6,945 nucleotides of DNA from Opitutaceae bacterium (GTDB lineage Bacteria > Verrucomicrobiota > Verrucomicrobiia > Opitutales > Opitutaceae), in assembly GCA_005787865.1 (NCBI GenBank), contig SXZN01000182.1:1-6945 (forward strand), given 5' to 3'. Position 1 is the stretch's first letter. The number at the start of each line of letters is the position of its first letter. Both the position numbers and the translations under genes were made by a program. A model generated the notes under the pieces. It saw only the letters and a program-made list of their open reading frames with translations. It was not told the DNA's origin and ran no database searches. Shown here one piece after another: positions 1-5,972 of this stretch.

Positions 1-846
1 CCCCTCTTCGGCGGCCTGCGCCAGTTTCTTCAAGCGCAGCAGGTCAGGCCGCTGTTCCCGCGCGGCGACCAAGGCCGTGCGCAGGTCAAAACTAGCGGGG
101 GTAAATTCTAGTGTGCCCTGAAATTCTGGAACATTCGCCAAATTATTCTCGGCCGCGGTGACTAAGCCGAGCGAACGGCGCAATTCCTCGATGGCCAAGC
201 GATAATCATTGCGCGCGGTGATGAGCGGGGTCTGCGCGTTCGCGAGCGCAACTTCAGAGCGGAGTACCTCAAAATTGGAAACAGTACCGGCCTCATAGCG
301 ATTTTTCACATCCTGTAACTGCCGCTGCAACAACTCGGTGTTTTGCTCCTGCACTTTGATCCGCTCGCGATTAACGAGCACGGTGTAAAAGCGCGTGCGC
401 ACCTCAAGCAGGGCATCGTTGATCACGGCCTGTAACGTAAGGATGGAAGCATCCAAATTGAGCTGTTGCCCCCGCACCTGCGCCGAGACTCCCCCACCCG
501 AATAGAGCGTTTGCTTAGCCGTGACACTAAAAGACCAATACCTGTCCTCACCCGTTGGGCCGACGCGGGTGTCGTTGCGTTGGAGGCTGCCGCCCGCTGC
601 GACGGTTGGAATTTGCGTGCTGCGCACTTCCAAGACGACCCCATCCTGCTGGCGAATGCGCTCTTTAGCCTGGCGGATAGCGAAATTATTATCGAGGGCA
701 AAGGCCAAGGCGTAAGGTAAATCAAGTGCGGCCGGCCCGGAGTAGGTTGGGTCCGGCTTACCGGCATCGACCTGAGCGGTGAGCGGCAGGCCGTTGAGCA
801 GAAGAGCGAGGCCAAGGGAAGCGCAGGAAGTTGAAATAAATTTCAT
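1..846 (-). CDS. TolC-family outer-membrane efflux channel (OEP family), C-terminus cut off by window edge
   Basis: This is the outer-membrane factor of the pump: a trimeric beta-barrel with a periplasmic alpha-barrel that docks on the adaptor. I translated 282 codons without a stop; the reading frame runs off the left edge, so roughly the last third to two fifths of a usual 430-500 residue protein is missing. Residues 1-24 form a signal peptide with a hydrophobic core (LGLALLLNGL) and a probable cut after LTA. The first OEP repeat starts near residue 41 (LDLPYALAFALDNN). Residues about 135-230 are the long coiled helices, with the family pattern RYEAGTVSNFEVLRSEVALA at 183-202. The second repeat begins near 253 (FDLRTALVAAREQRPDL). 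Cys8 is too close to the N-terminus for a lipobox, so this is probably not a lipoprotein. The ATG lies 31 bases after the permease stop, with no Shine-Dalgarno site. The family is clear; the substrate is unknown. Confidence 0.93.
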   Translation of the reverse strand, partial: MKFISTSCASLGLALLLNGLPLTAQVDAGKPDPTYSGPAALDLPYALAFALDNNFAIRQAKERIRQQDGVVLEVRSTQIPTVAAGGSLQRNDTRVGPTGEDRYWSFSVTAKQTLYSGGGVSAQVRGQQLNLDASILTLQAVINDALLEVRTRFYTVLVNRERIKVQEQNTELLQRQLQDVKNRYEAGTVSNFEVLRSEVALANAQTPLITARNDYRLAIEELRRSLGLVTAAENNLANVPEFQGTLEFTPASFDLRTALVAAREQRPDLLRLKKLAQAAEEG

Positions 847-877
847 AAAGCAGGCTGGAATAAAAGATGTTGGCTGG

Positions 878-3800
878 TCACTTGGCGAGCCCGGGTTGCA
901 CGGAGTTAGCGGTCCGCGCGTTATGATCACGAGCAATCAGCATATAGAAGGCTGGCACCACGTAGAGAGTGAAGACGGTCCCCACCGCCATTCCGATGAC
1001 GAGCACCCAACCGATGCTGTTGCGTGCAGCCGCGCCGGGTCCGGTGACGAAGATGAGCATGAGATGGCCAAATACCGTCGCGGCTGAGGTCATTAAGACG
1101 GGCCGGAGGCGGGTGGCGGCGGCTCGGCGAATGGCCTCGCGCTTCACTAGACCCTGCTCTTGCAGCGTATTCGCGAATTCCACAATGAGAATGCCGTTCT
1201 TGGCGATCAAGCCGACGAGGGTGATGAGACCAATCTGCGAATAAATATTGAGTGACGTCTTCAAGAGAAAGATCGGCACCATGGCCCCAACCAGCGCGAG
1301 CGGCACGGAGCCGAGCAGAATGATAAACGGATCGCGAAAGCTGTTAAATTGCGCCGCCAAGACAAGAAAGATGAGCACCAACGACAACGCGGCAGCCTTC
1401 CAGAGTGCCCCACCCTCCACGCGCAATTGCCGCGATTGACCGCCGTAATCGATCGAGTAACCCGGCGGTAAAATCTCCGCCGCCTTAGCTTCTAACTTCT
1501 TTAACGCATTATCGATGCTTGGTCCCACGCCAGTAATCTTCACGGAATTGAGCTGCTGAAAGCGGTTCAGCGTCCGCGGTTGCACCGTGCGCTTGAGGGT
1601 CGCAATCGTGGACAAAGGGATCAGTTGGCCGGCCGGTCCCCGCACATTGTAATTCAAAAGCTGATCCGCGTTGAGGCGCTGACTCCGTTCGACTTGGGGA
1701 ATCACGCGATAACTGCGGCCGTCGTTGACGAAGCGGTTGACGTAGCCGCCCCCCAGCAAGGAGCCCAAATCCCGAGCGACGTCGCTGAGATTGAGGCCCA
1801 TGGAAGCAACTTTATCTTTATCGATATCGATCTCGACTTGCGGTAAATCGAATTTCAAATCGCTGTCCGCGAAATAGAAAGTGGGCGCCCCACCGGCCGC
1901 ATTTGCCTCGGTGTTGGCGTAAAGCACGAGTTGCTGCGCGTAATCGAGCATTTCCCGATGCCCGTCCGTGGAACGAATCACCAACTCAATGGGGAATTGC
2001 CCGCCTGCAGGTAGCGGCTCGGGGGTCGTAACGATCAGTTGGACCCCCGCAATGGTGGCAGCTGGCGCTTGCAACGAATCTTGAATTTGCACGGCGTTGC
2101 GCTGCCGCTGGGACCATGGTTTCAAAATGAGACCAGCGAAGCCAAAATTGGCTCCCGTCACTTGAAACGAGTTTTCGTATTCAGGCACCGCCGCATACAT
2201 TTTTTGTACCTCCGCGGCGAAGAGGGAATTTTGATCAATCGTCGCCGTCGGGGCCGGCTGCAAAATACTAAAAACTACCCCTTGGTCCTCTTTGGGCGCG
2301 AGTTCGCGCTGCGCGAACATAAAGAAAGGCACAACCAAGAGCGTCAGCAGCGCCGCCCCCGTGATCGTTACTGGCACCCAGCCGAGGCTGGCCCCAATTA
2401 TTTTTTCATAACGATCCCGGACGCGGTCGAAACCACGATTAATGCGCCCGCTGAGTCCTTGATCCTCGTGATCATGATCCTTGAGTAAATAAGCACTCAT
2501 CATCGGCGAAAGCGTGAGTGCCACAAATCCGGAAACCGCCACCGCCCCGGCCAGCGTCAGCGCGAACTCACGGAACAACGCACCCGTTAGCCCACCCTGA
2601 AAAGCAATCGGAGCATAAACGGCGGCCAAGGTAATCGTCATTGAAATAACCGGCCCCACCAATTCCCGCGCACCCAAAATCGCCGCCTCCACGGGTGTTT
2701 GGCCCTCCCGGATATGGCGCTCAATATTTTCCACCACGACGATCGCATCATCCACCACGATCCCGACGGCCAAGACCACCGCGAGGAGGGTAAGCAAGTT
2801 GATCGTAAAACCAAAAGCCACCATCAGCGCGAGCGCCCCCACCAGCGAAAGCGGCATCGCGATGATCGGAATGAGCACCGAACGCAACGAACCCATGAAC
2901 AGGAAAATCACCACCATCACAATGAGTAGCGTTTCAATTAACGTGCGCAGGATCTCGGTAAGCGCGTCGCTGATGTACTTGGTCCCATCATAAGCGAGTT
3001 TGAAGCGTAACCCTGCCGGCAGGGCTCGCTCGATCTCCGGCATAATAGCCCGCGCGCGCGCGATCACCTCTACGGTGCTGTCCGTGGGTAAAACCCAGAG
3101 GCCCATAAAAGTAGCCGTTTGACCGCCGAATCTTACCTCGGTGTTGTAATCTTCCGCGCCCAAAACGATCTCCGCGATATCCCTCAGTCGGATGATCGAG
3201 CCGTTGCGCTGAGCGACGACCAACTGCTTAAATTCTTCCACATTCTTCAAATCAGTATTTGCGACCAAGCTGACACTGATCATCGAACCCTTGGTCGCCC
3301 CGACGGCCGCCAGGGCATTGTTCGCTTGCAGGGCAGCTCGGATATCGGAGGGACTGAGACCACGCGCCGCGAGTTCCTCGGGCTTCAACCAAATACGCAT
3401 TGCGAACACACGACCACCTAAGACATCCGCCCGTTGAATGCCTTTAACCGCGGAGAGCCGTGGTTGCACCATGCGGTTCAAATAGTCAGTGATCTGATTT
3501 TGATCGAGCGTGTCGGAGTAGAAACTCAGGTACGCAGAAGCAAATTGGCTATCCGCCGTCTCCACGTTAATCGTCGGCGTCTCCGAACCGGGCGGCAACT
3601 CGTTGCGCACCTGATCAATCTTTGAGCTGATCTGCGCCAGCGCGGCGTTAGTGTCGTAGTTCAGCCGGAGATAAACCTTAATGGTGCTAATGCCGGCCGT
3701 GCTAGTCGACTCGATGTAATCGATCCCATCGGCACTCGAAATACTGCGCTCCAGTTGAGTGGTAATGTAGCCGCGAACCGTGTCCGCACTGGCCCCGAAA

Positions 3801-3958
3801 TAAATCGTGGTCACATTAACTACCGCGCTGTCGCTGCGAGGATACTGGCGGGTATTGAGTTTAGTGTAGGAGACCAAACCGACAATCAGAATGACCAAGT
3901 TAACCACCAGCGCGATGACGGGCTTGCGAATGAACAGGTCGGTAAAAGAAGATTTCAT
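878..3958 (-). CDS. RND efflux permease, HAE1/AcrB family (inner-membrane proton-drug antiporter)
   Basis: This is the energy-converting subunit: a trimeric inner-membrane transporter that exchanges protons for substrates captured in the periplasm or membrane. Its 1026 residues match the family's usual 1020-1050. TM1 lies at about 10-31, TM2-TM6 at about 338-491, TM7 at about 527-548 and TM8-TM12 at about 853-1008, with two large periplasmic porter/docking loops between TM1-TM2 and TM7-TM8. The proton-relay acidic pair is Asp403-Asp404 in TM4 (GIVVDDAIVVVEN), and the partner lysine is Lys920 in TM10 (GLIAKNGILIVEF). These correspond to AcrB Asp407, Asp408 and Lys940. The switch-loop motif FGFAG is at 605-609 but is followed by a shorter loop than in AcrB. 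The start MKSSFTDLFIRKPV fits the family. It lies between the adaptor and channel genes. The sequence resembles MexI-like pumps more than AcrB, but the substrate (drug, dye, phenazine-like metabolite) cannot be read from it. Confidence 0.97.
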   Translation of the reverse strand: MKSSFTDLFIRKPVIALVVNLVILIVGLVSYTKLNTRQYPRSDSAVVNVTTIYFGASADTVRGYITTQLERSISSADGIDYIESTSTAGISTIKVYLRLNYDTNAALAQISSKIDQVRNELPPGSETPTINVETADSQFASAYLSFYSDTLDQNQITDYLNRMVQPRLSAVKGIQRADVLGGRVFAMRIWLKPEELAARGLSPSDIRAALQANNALAAVGATKGSMISVSLVANTDLKNVEEFKQLVVAQRNGSIIRLRDIAEIVLGAEDYNTEVRFGGQTATFMGLWVLPTDSTVEVIARARAIMPEIERALPAGLRFKLAYDGTKYISDALTEILRTLIETLLIVMVVIFLFMGSLRSVLIPIIAMPLSLVGALALMVAFGFTINLLTLLAVVLAVGIVVDDAIVVVENIERHIREGQTPVEAAILGARELVGPVISMTITLAAVYAPIAFQGGLTGALFREFALTLAGAVAVSGFVALTLSPMMSAYLLKDHDHEDQGLSGRINRGFDRVRDRYEKIIGASLGWVPVTITGAALLTLLVVPFFMFAQRELAPKEDQGVVFSILQPAPTATIDQNSLFAAEVQKMYAAVPEYENSFQVTGANFGFAGLILKPWSQRQRNAVQIQDSLQAPAATIAGVQLIVTTPEPLPAGGQFPIELVIRSTDGHREMLDYAQQLVLYANTEANAAGGAPTFYFADSDLKFDLPQVEIDIDKDKVASMGLNLSDVARDLGSLLGGGYVNRFVNDGRSYRVIPQVERSQRLNADQLLNYNVRGPAGQLIPLSTIATLKRTVQPRTLNRFQQLNSVKITGVGPSIDNALKKLEAKAAEILPPGYSIDYGGQSRQLRVEGGALWKAAALSLVLIFLVLAAQFNSFRDPFIILLGSVPLALVGAMVPIFLLKTSLNIYSQIGLITLVGLIAKNGILIVEFANTLQEQGLVKREAIRRAAATRLRPVLMTSAATVFGHLMLIFVTGPGAAARNSIGWVLVIGMAVGTVFTLYVVPAFYMLIARDHNARTANSVQPGLAK

Positions 3959-3999
3959 AAGACGAACAAAAATGTAAACTCGTTGGTACTGAAGCGACG

Positions 4000-4017
4000 C
4001 GTGATCGAGCGATCACG
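4000..4017. repeat. Perfect inverted repeat between adaptor and permease genes
   Basis: The arms CGTGATCG and CGATCACG are separated by two bases and lie inside the 76-base gap between the adaptor stop and the permease start. In RNA this would be a strong hairpin of 7 pairs with a four-base loop. No T-run follows on the minus strand, so it is not a standard terminator. It may be an intercistronic stem that tunes mRNA stability or the adaptor-to-permease ratio, or a protein-binding palindrome. The structure is seen directly; the role is inferred. Confidence 0.5.
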
Positions 4018-4034
4018 TTACCTCAGCCCTGCTT

Positions 4035-5156
4035 TCAGGTATTTGCTGGTTTGGGCGTAGCGCTATCGGCGGGACGGACCGTATTATTAATTTGGACGGC
4101 GGCTCCGTTGCGCAGCTTGAAAACTCCGGTGGTGACAACCGCTTCGCCCGCCTTAACCCCTTCCTCGATGGCGATAAGATCGCCCCGCGTGACGCCGAGT
4201 TTGACGATTTGCTGGCGCACGCCGAGGTACTCTTGCCCCTCTTGGTTTTTCATTTTTTCGACGATAAAGACCGAATTGCCGTAGGAGGCGTAGGCGATGG
4301 CGGTGGCCGGTAAGACAATTTTGGCGGAGGGTACGGGTAATTCAATGAACACCTGAGCAAACATGCCGGCGCGGAGCACCTCGGCGGGATTGGCCAGCGT
4401 CGCTTGGACCCCTAAATTGCGCGTAGCGGCATCAACCTCGGAATTGATCGCAGAAATTGCTCCAGGAAAATCGACCCCCGGAAAAGCATCAACGCTTACA
4501 ACCGTCTTTTGCCCGATGACCAAATTCGGTAGCTCCCGCTGCGGCACACTAAAATTAACGAAGATTGGATTAAGTTTTTGGAGCGGCATCAAAGCGCGGC
4601 CCTTAGCGACGTATTGGCCAACATTCACGAGGCGAATGCCGACCCGACCGGCGAAAGGTGCACGCACGTGCTTCTTCTCTATAAGAGCCTGCAGTGCGGC
4701 CAAATCGGCGACCGATTGTTTGTAAGCTGCGGCGATCGCATCATATTCTGCCCGCGCCATCGCCTTGCTCCCGAGCAGATCTTGCGCGCGCGCCATATTA
4801 ATCCGCGCCAATTCACCGCGGGCTTGGATAGCATTTAACTGCGCTGACTCTACGCTGGTATCGAGTTCCACCAACAAAGCCCCAGCCGCGACTAGCGTGC
4901 CGCTCTCGGCGCCAATTTTAACAATGGTGCCGTCAGCATCGGCGCTGACCGTGACGCCTTCCACGGGGGCCAAGGAGCCGATGGCTTGAAGCCGCGGGTA
5001 CCACGTAGCCGCGACCGCGGTACTGGTCGTGACCGCGCTGACCGGCGCGAGCCGCGGGGCCGAAGATAATTCTTTGATCTGGGCCACTTTGATTGCGCCA
5101 AGCGTCGCTACCACCAAGATGAAACCGCCCAGGGCGATGAGGAATTTTTTAAACAT
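4035..5156 (-). CDS. RND efflux periplasmic adaptor (membrane fusion protein, HlyD/AcrA type)
   Basis: The adaptor bridges the permease and the outer-membrane channel in the periplasm. It has 373 residues, normal for the family. Residues 4-24 form one hydrophobic N-terminal segment (FLIALGGFILVVATLG). The whole protein contains no cysteine, so it is anchored by a membrane helix or secreted, and is not a lipoprotein like AcrA. The first half of the lipoyl domain is at about 66-99 (ADADGTIVKIGAESGTLVAAG). The alpha-helical hairpin spans about 101-158. The second lipoyl half is at 160-190 (VRAPFAGRVGIRLVNVGQYV). The beta-barrel covers about 195-275, and the membrane-proximal domain runs from about 280 to 355 (ending EGVKAGEAVVTTGVFKLRNG). 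The last 15 residues are a Pro/Ala-rich tail. The start is 35 bases after the marR stop, with a pyrimidine-rich leader (CTCTCTTT) and no Shine-Dalgarno site. Its place directly before the permease gene is the usual order. Confidence 0.96.
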   Translation of the reverse strand: MFKKFLIALGGFILVVATLGAIKVAQIKELSSAPRLAPVSAVTTSTAVAATWYPRLQAIGSLAPVEGVTVSADADGTIVKIGAESGTLVAAGALLVELDTSVESAQLNAIQARGELARINMARAQDLLGSKAMARAEYDAIAAAYKQSVADLAALQALIEKKHVRAPFAGRVGIRLVNVGQYVAKGRALMPLQKLNPIFVNFSVPQRELPNLVIGQKTVVSVDAFPGVDFPGAISAINSEVDAATRNLGVQATLANPAEVLRAGMFAQVFIELPVPSAKIVLPATAIAYASYGNSVFIVEKMKNQEGQEYLGVRQQIVKLGVTRGDLIAIEEGVKAGEAVVTTGVFKLRNGAAVQINNTVRPADSATPKPANT

Positions 5157-5191
5157 AAAGAGAGGAATCAGGATTAATTTTGAAAAGTGAA

Positions 5192-5776
5192 TTAGCCCAC
5201 GGCCACCAGCGCCGACACGGGTTTGACTGAGCCTAGGACTGCCGCCTGCTGCTGGATTTTACCGAGCAAGCCCACCAACGTTTTACGCTCACTCTCACTC
5301 AGCGGACTCATCAGCGCCGTGATGGTTTGAAAATGTCCGGGTAAAAAATCCCGCAAAAAACGTTCCCCCACCGCCGTCAGCCGCACTGAAATCATCCGAC
5401 GATCATCTGGGTCGGGGGCGCGCTTCACAAAACCATCCCGTTCGAGAGTATCTAGAAGCCCCGTCATCGTGGCACGAGTCACGCCGGCGGCATCGGCCAA
5501 TTCAGCGGGTGTGCGCGGGTCCATCGGGAGCCCTGCCCCAAGTGAGTCCGCAGCACACCGAGCCGTACTGCGCCACAATAGCATTAAAACGCCAAAGCGT
5601 CCCTGCGAAATATGGTGCTCAACCATGCTGCGGTCCGTAACCGAAAAAACTTCATCACCCGTTCGAAGAAGATGCAAAAATGCCTCTGCCGCAGAAGGAT
5701 CTAAATCCGGAAACTCTTTCGCCGCCTTCAAAAGGCAGTCATAGCGCGGAAGATCTTTGATGAGCAGGTGAGGCAT
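5192..5776 (-). CDS. MarR-family transcriptional regulator, probable local repressor of the efflux operon
   Basis: This is a dimeric winged-helix DNA-binding protein; many family members repress a neighbouring efflux operon and release DNA when a small molecule binds. The wHTH spans about 88-135: helix 2 RTPAELADAAG, recognition helix VTRATMTGLLDTLERDGFV, then the wing DPDDRRMISVRLT with the usual Asp-Arg-Arg core. Residues 1-40 and 140-185 would form the dimer interface. At 194 residues it is longer than the common 140-160 because of an N-terminal extension of about 40 residues. Cysteines are at 14 and 74. The ATG has no close Shine-Dalgarno site. An AGGAGG lies 22 bases upstream, four bases before an in-frame CTG that would add six residues (start at 5794). 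I keep the ATG because CTG starts are rare. It is first in the pump operon, so autoregulation is likely but not shown. Confidence 0.93.
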   Translation of the reverse strand: MPHLLIKDLPRYDCLLKAAKEFPDLDPSAAEAFLHLLRTGDEVFSVTDRSMVEHHISQGRFGVLMLLWRSTARCAADSLGAGLPMDPRTPAELADAAGVTRATMTGLLDTLERDGFVKRAPDPDDRRMISVRLTAVGERFLRDFLPGHFQTITALMSPLSESERKTLVGLLGKIQQQAAVLGSVKPVSALVAVG

Positions 5777-5799
5777 GAATAAGGCAGCAGACAGTCAGC

Positions 5800-5822
5800 C
5801 TCCTAATGATTTTCGCAAGGAG
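5800..5822 (-). promoter_or_regulatory. Possible hairpin covering the AGGAGG upstream of marR
   Basis: On the minus strand CTCCT (5822-5818) can pair with AGGAG (5804-5800) across a 13-base loop. AGGAG is part of the only strong Shine-Dalgarno-like sequence in the marR leader. If real, the stem would hide this ribosome site. Five pairs with a 13-base loop is weak and may be chance. Confidence 0.2.
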
Positions 5823-5826
5823 TCTT

Positions 5827-5865
5827 TTATGAAATCTGCGTAACGCGGCCGAAGCAGATAGCCAT
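5827..5865 (-). other. Possible 12-codon upstream ORF in the marR leader
   Basis: On the minus strand an ATG at 5865, directly preceded by an in-frame GTG, opens a 12-codon frame (MAICFGRVTQIS) ending in TAA at 5829-5827. AGAGG at 5877-5873 lies seven bases upstream of the ATG, which is good ribosome-site spacing and better than that of any full gene here. The frame encloses the inverted repeat at 5834-5859. It could be a leader peptide acting on marR-operon expression, or chance. No homology is recognised. Confidence 0.2.
5834..5859. promoter_or_regulatory. Inverted repeat upstream of marR, candidate MarR operator
   Basis: ATCTGC and GCAGAT are separated by 14 bases, so the half-site centres are 20 bp apart, about two helical turns. 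It starts 58 bases upstream of the marR ATG, where an autoregulating MarR protein would be expected to bind. Against this, typical MarR operators have closer half-sites. A CATAAA that could be a poor -10 element lies just downstream on the minus strand, but no matching -35 is visible, so I do not call a promoter. Confidence 0.3.
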
Positions 5866-5941
5866 CACTTTGCCTCTAATCAGCCGACGCGACATTCGAG
5901 CAATATCAGCGGATTTCTCGGTTAATGGCCGAGTTTAAATT

Positions 5942-5955
5942 GCGGGCGCTCCCGC
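5942..5955 (-). terminator. Weak terminator-like hairpin after transketolase
   Basis: Seventeen bases after the transketolase stop, the minus strand can form a five-pair GC stem (GCGGG, loop AGCG, CCCGC) followed by AATTTAAA. The position suits a transcript end, but the stem is short and there are only three Ts, so termination may be partial or Rho-dependent. A second small hairpin (CTCGG/CCGAG) follows at 5917-5933. Confidence 0.3.
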
Positions 5956-5972
5956 TCTCGACCACTTGCGGT

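Noticed and set aside
423..815. 130-codon open frame on the minus strand overlapping the channel gene
   Set aside because: It is in a different frame from the TolC-family protein, whose translation with signal peptide and OEP motifs runs without a stop from 846 to 1. The alternative is Ser/Arg-rich with no family resemblance.
2464..2484. His/Asp-rich stretch DHDHED in the permease loop after TM6, encoded by GATC-rich repeats
   Set aside because: It is short and lies in the cytoplasmic linker between the two permease halves, which is variable in this family. It is not enough to claim metal binding or heavy-metal specificity; the rest of the protein looks like the HAE1 class.
2039..2488. 149-codon open frame on the plus strand
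   Set aside because: It lies wholly antisense to the well-supported permease gene, has no recognisable domain and a low-complexity Arg/His-rich composition typical of a shadow frame.
5817..5843. Plus-strand AAGGAG-N6-ATG AAA TCT GCG TAA, a four-codon frame with ideal ribosome-site spacing, divergent from marR
   Set aside because: It encodes only MKSA, no plus-strand gene follows, and the AAGGAG is the complement of the CTCCT arm described on the minus strand. Most likely chance.
5777..5972. Sigma-70 promoter for the marR operon
   Set aside because: CATAAA on the minus strand is a possible -10, but no acceptable -35 lies at 16-18 bases and no other pair stands out, so no promoter is called.
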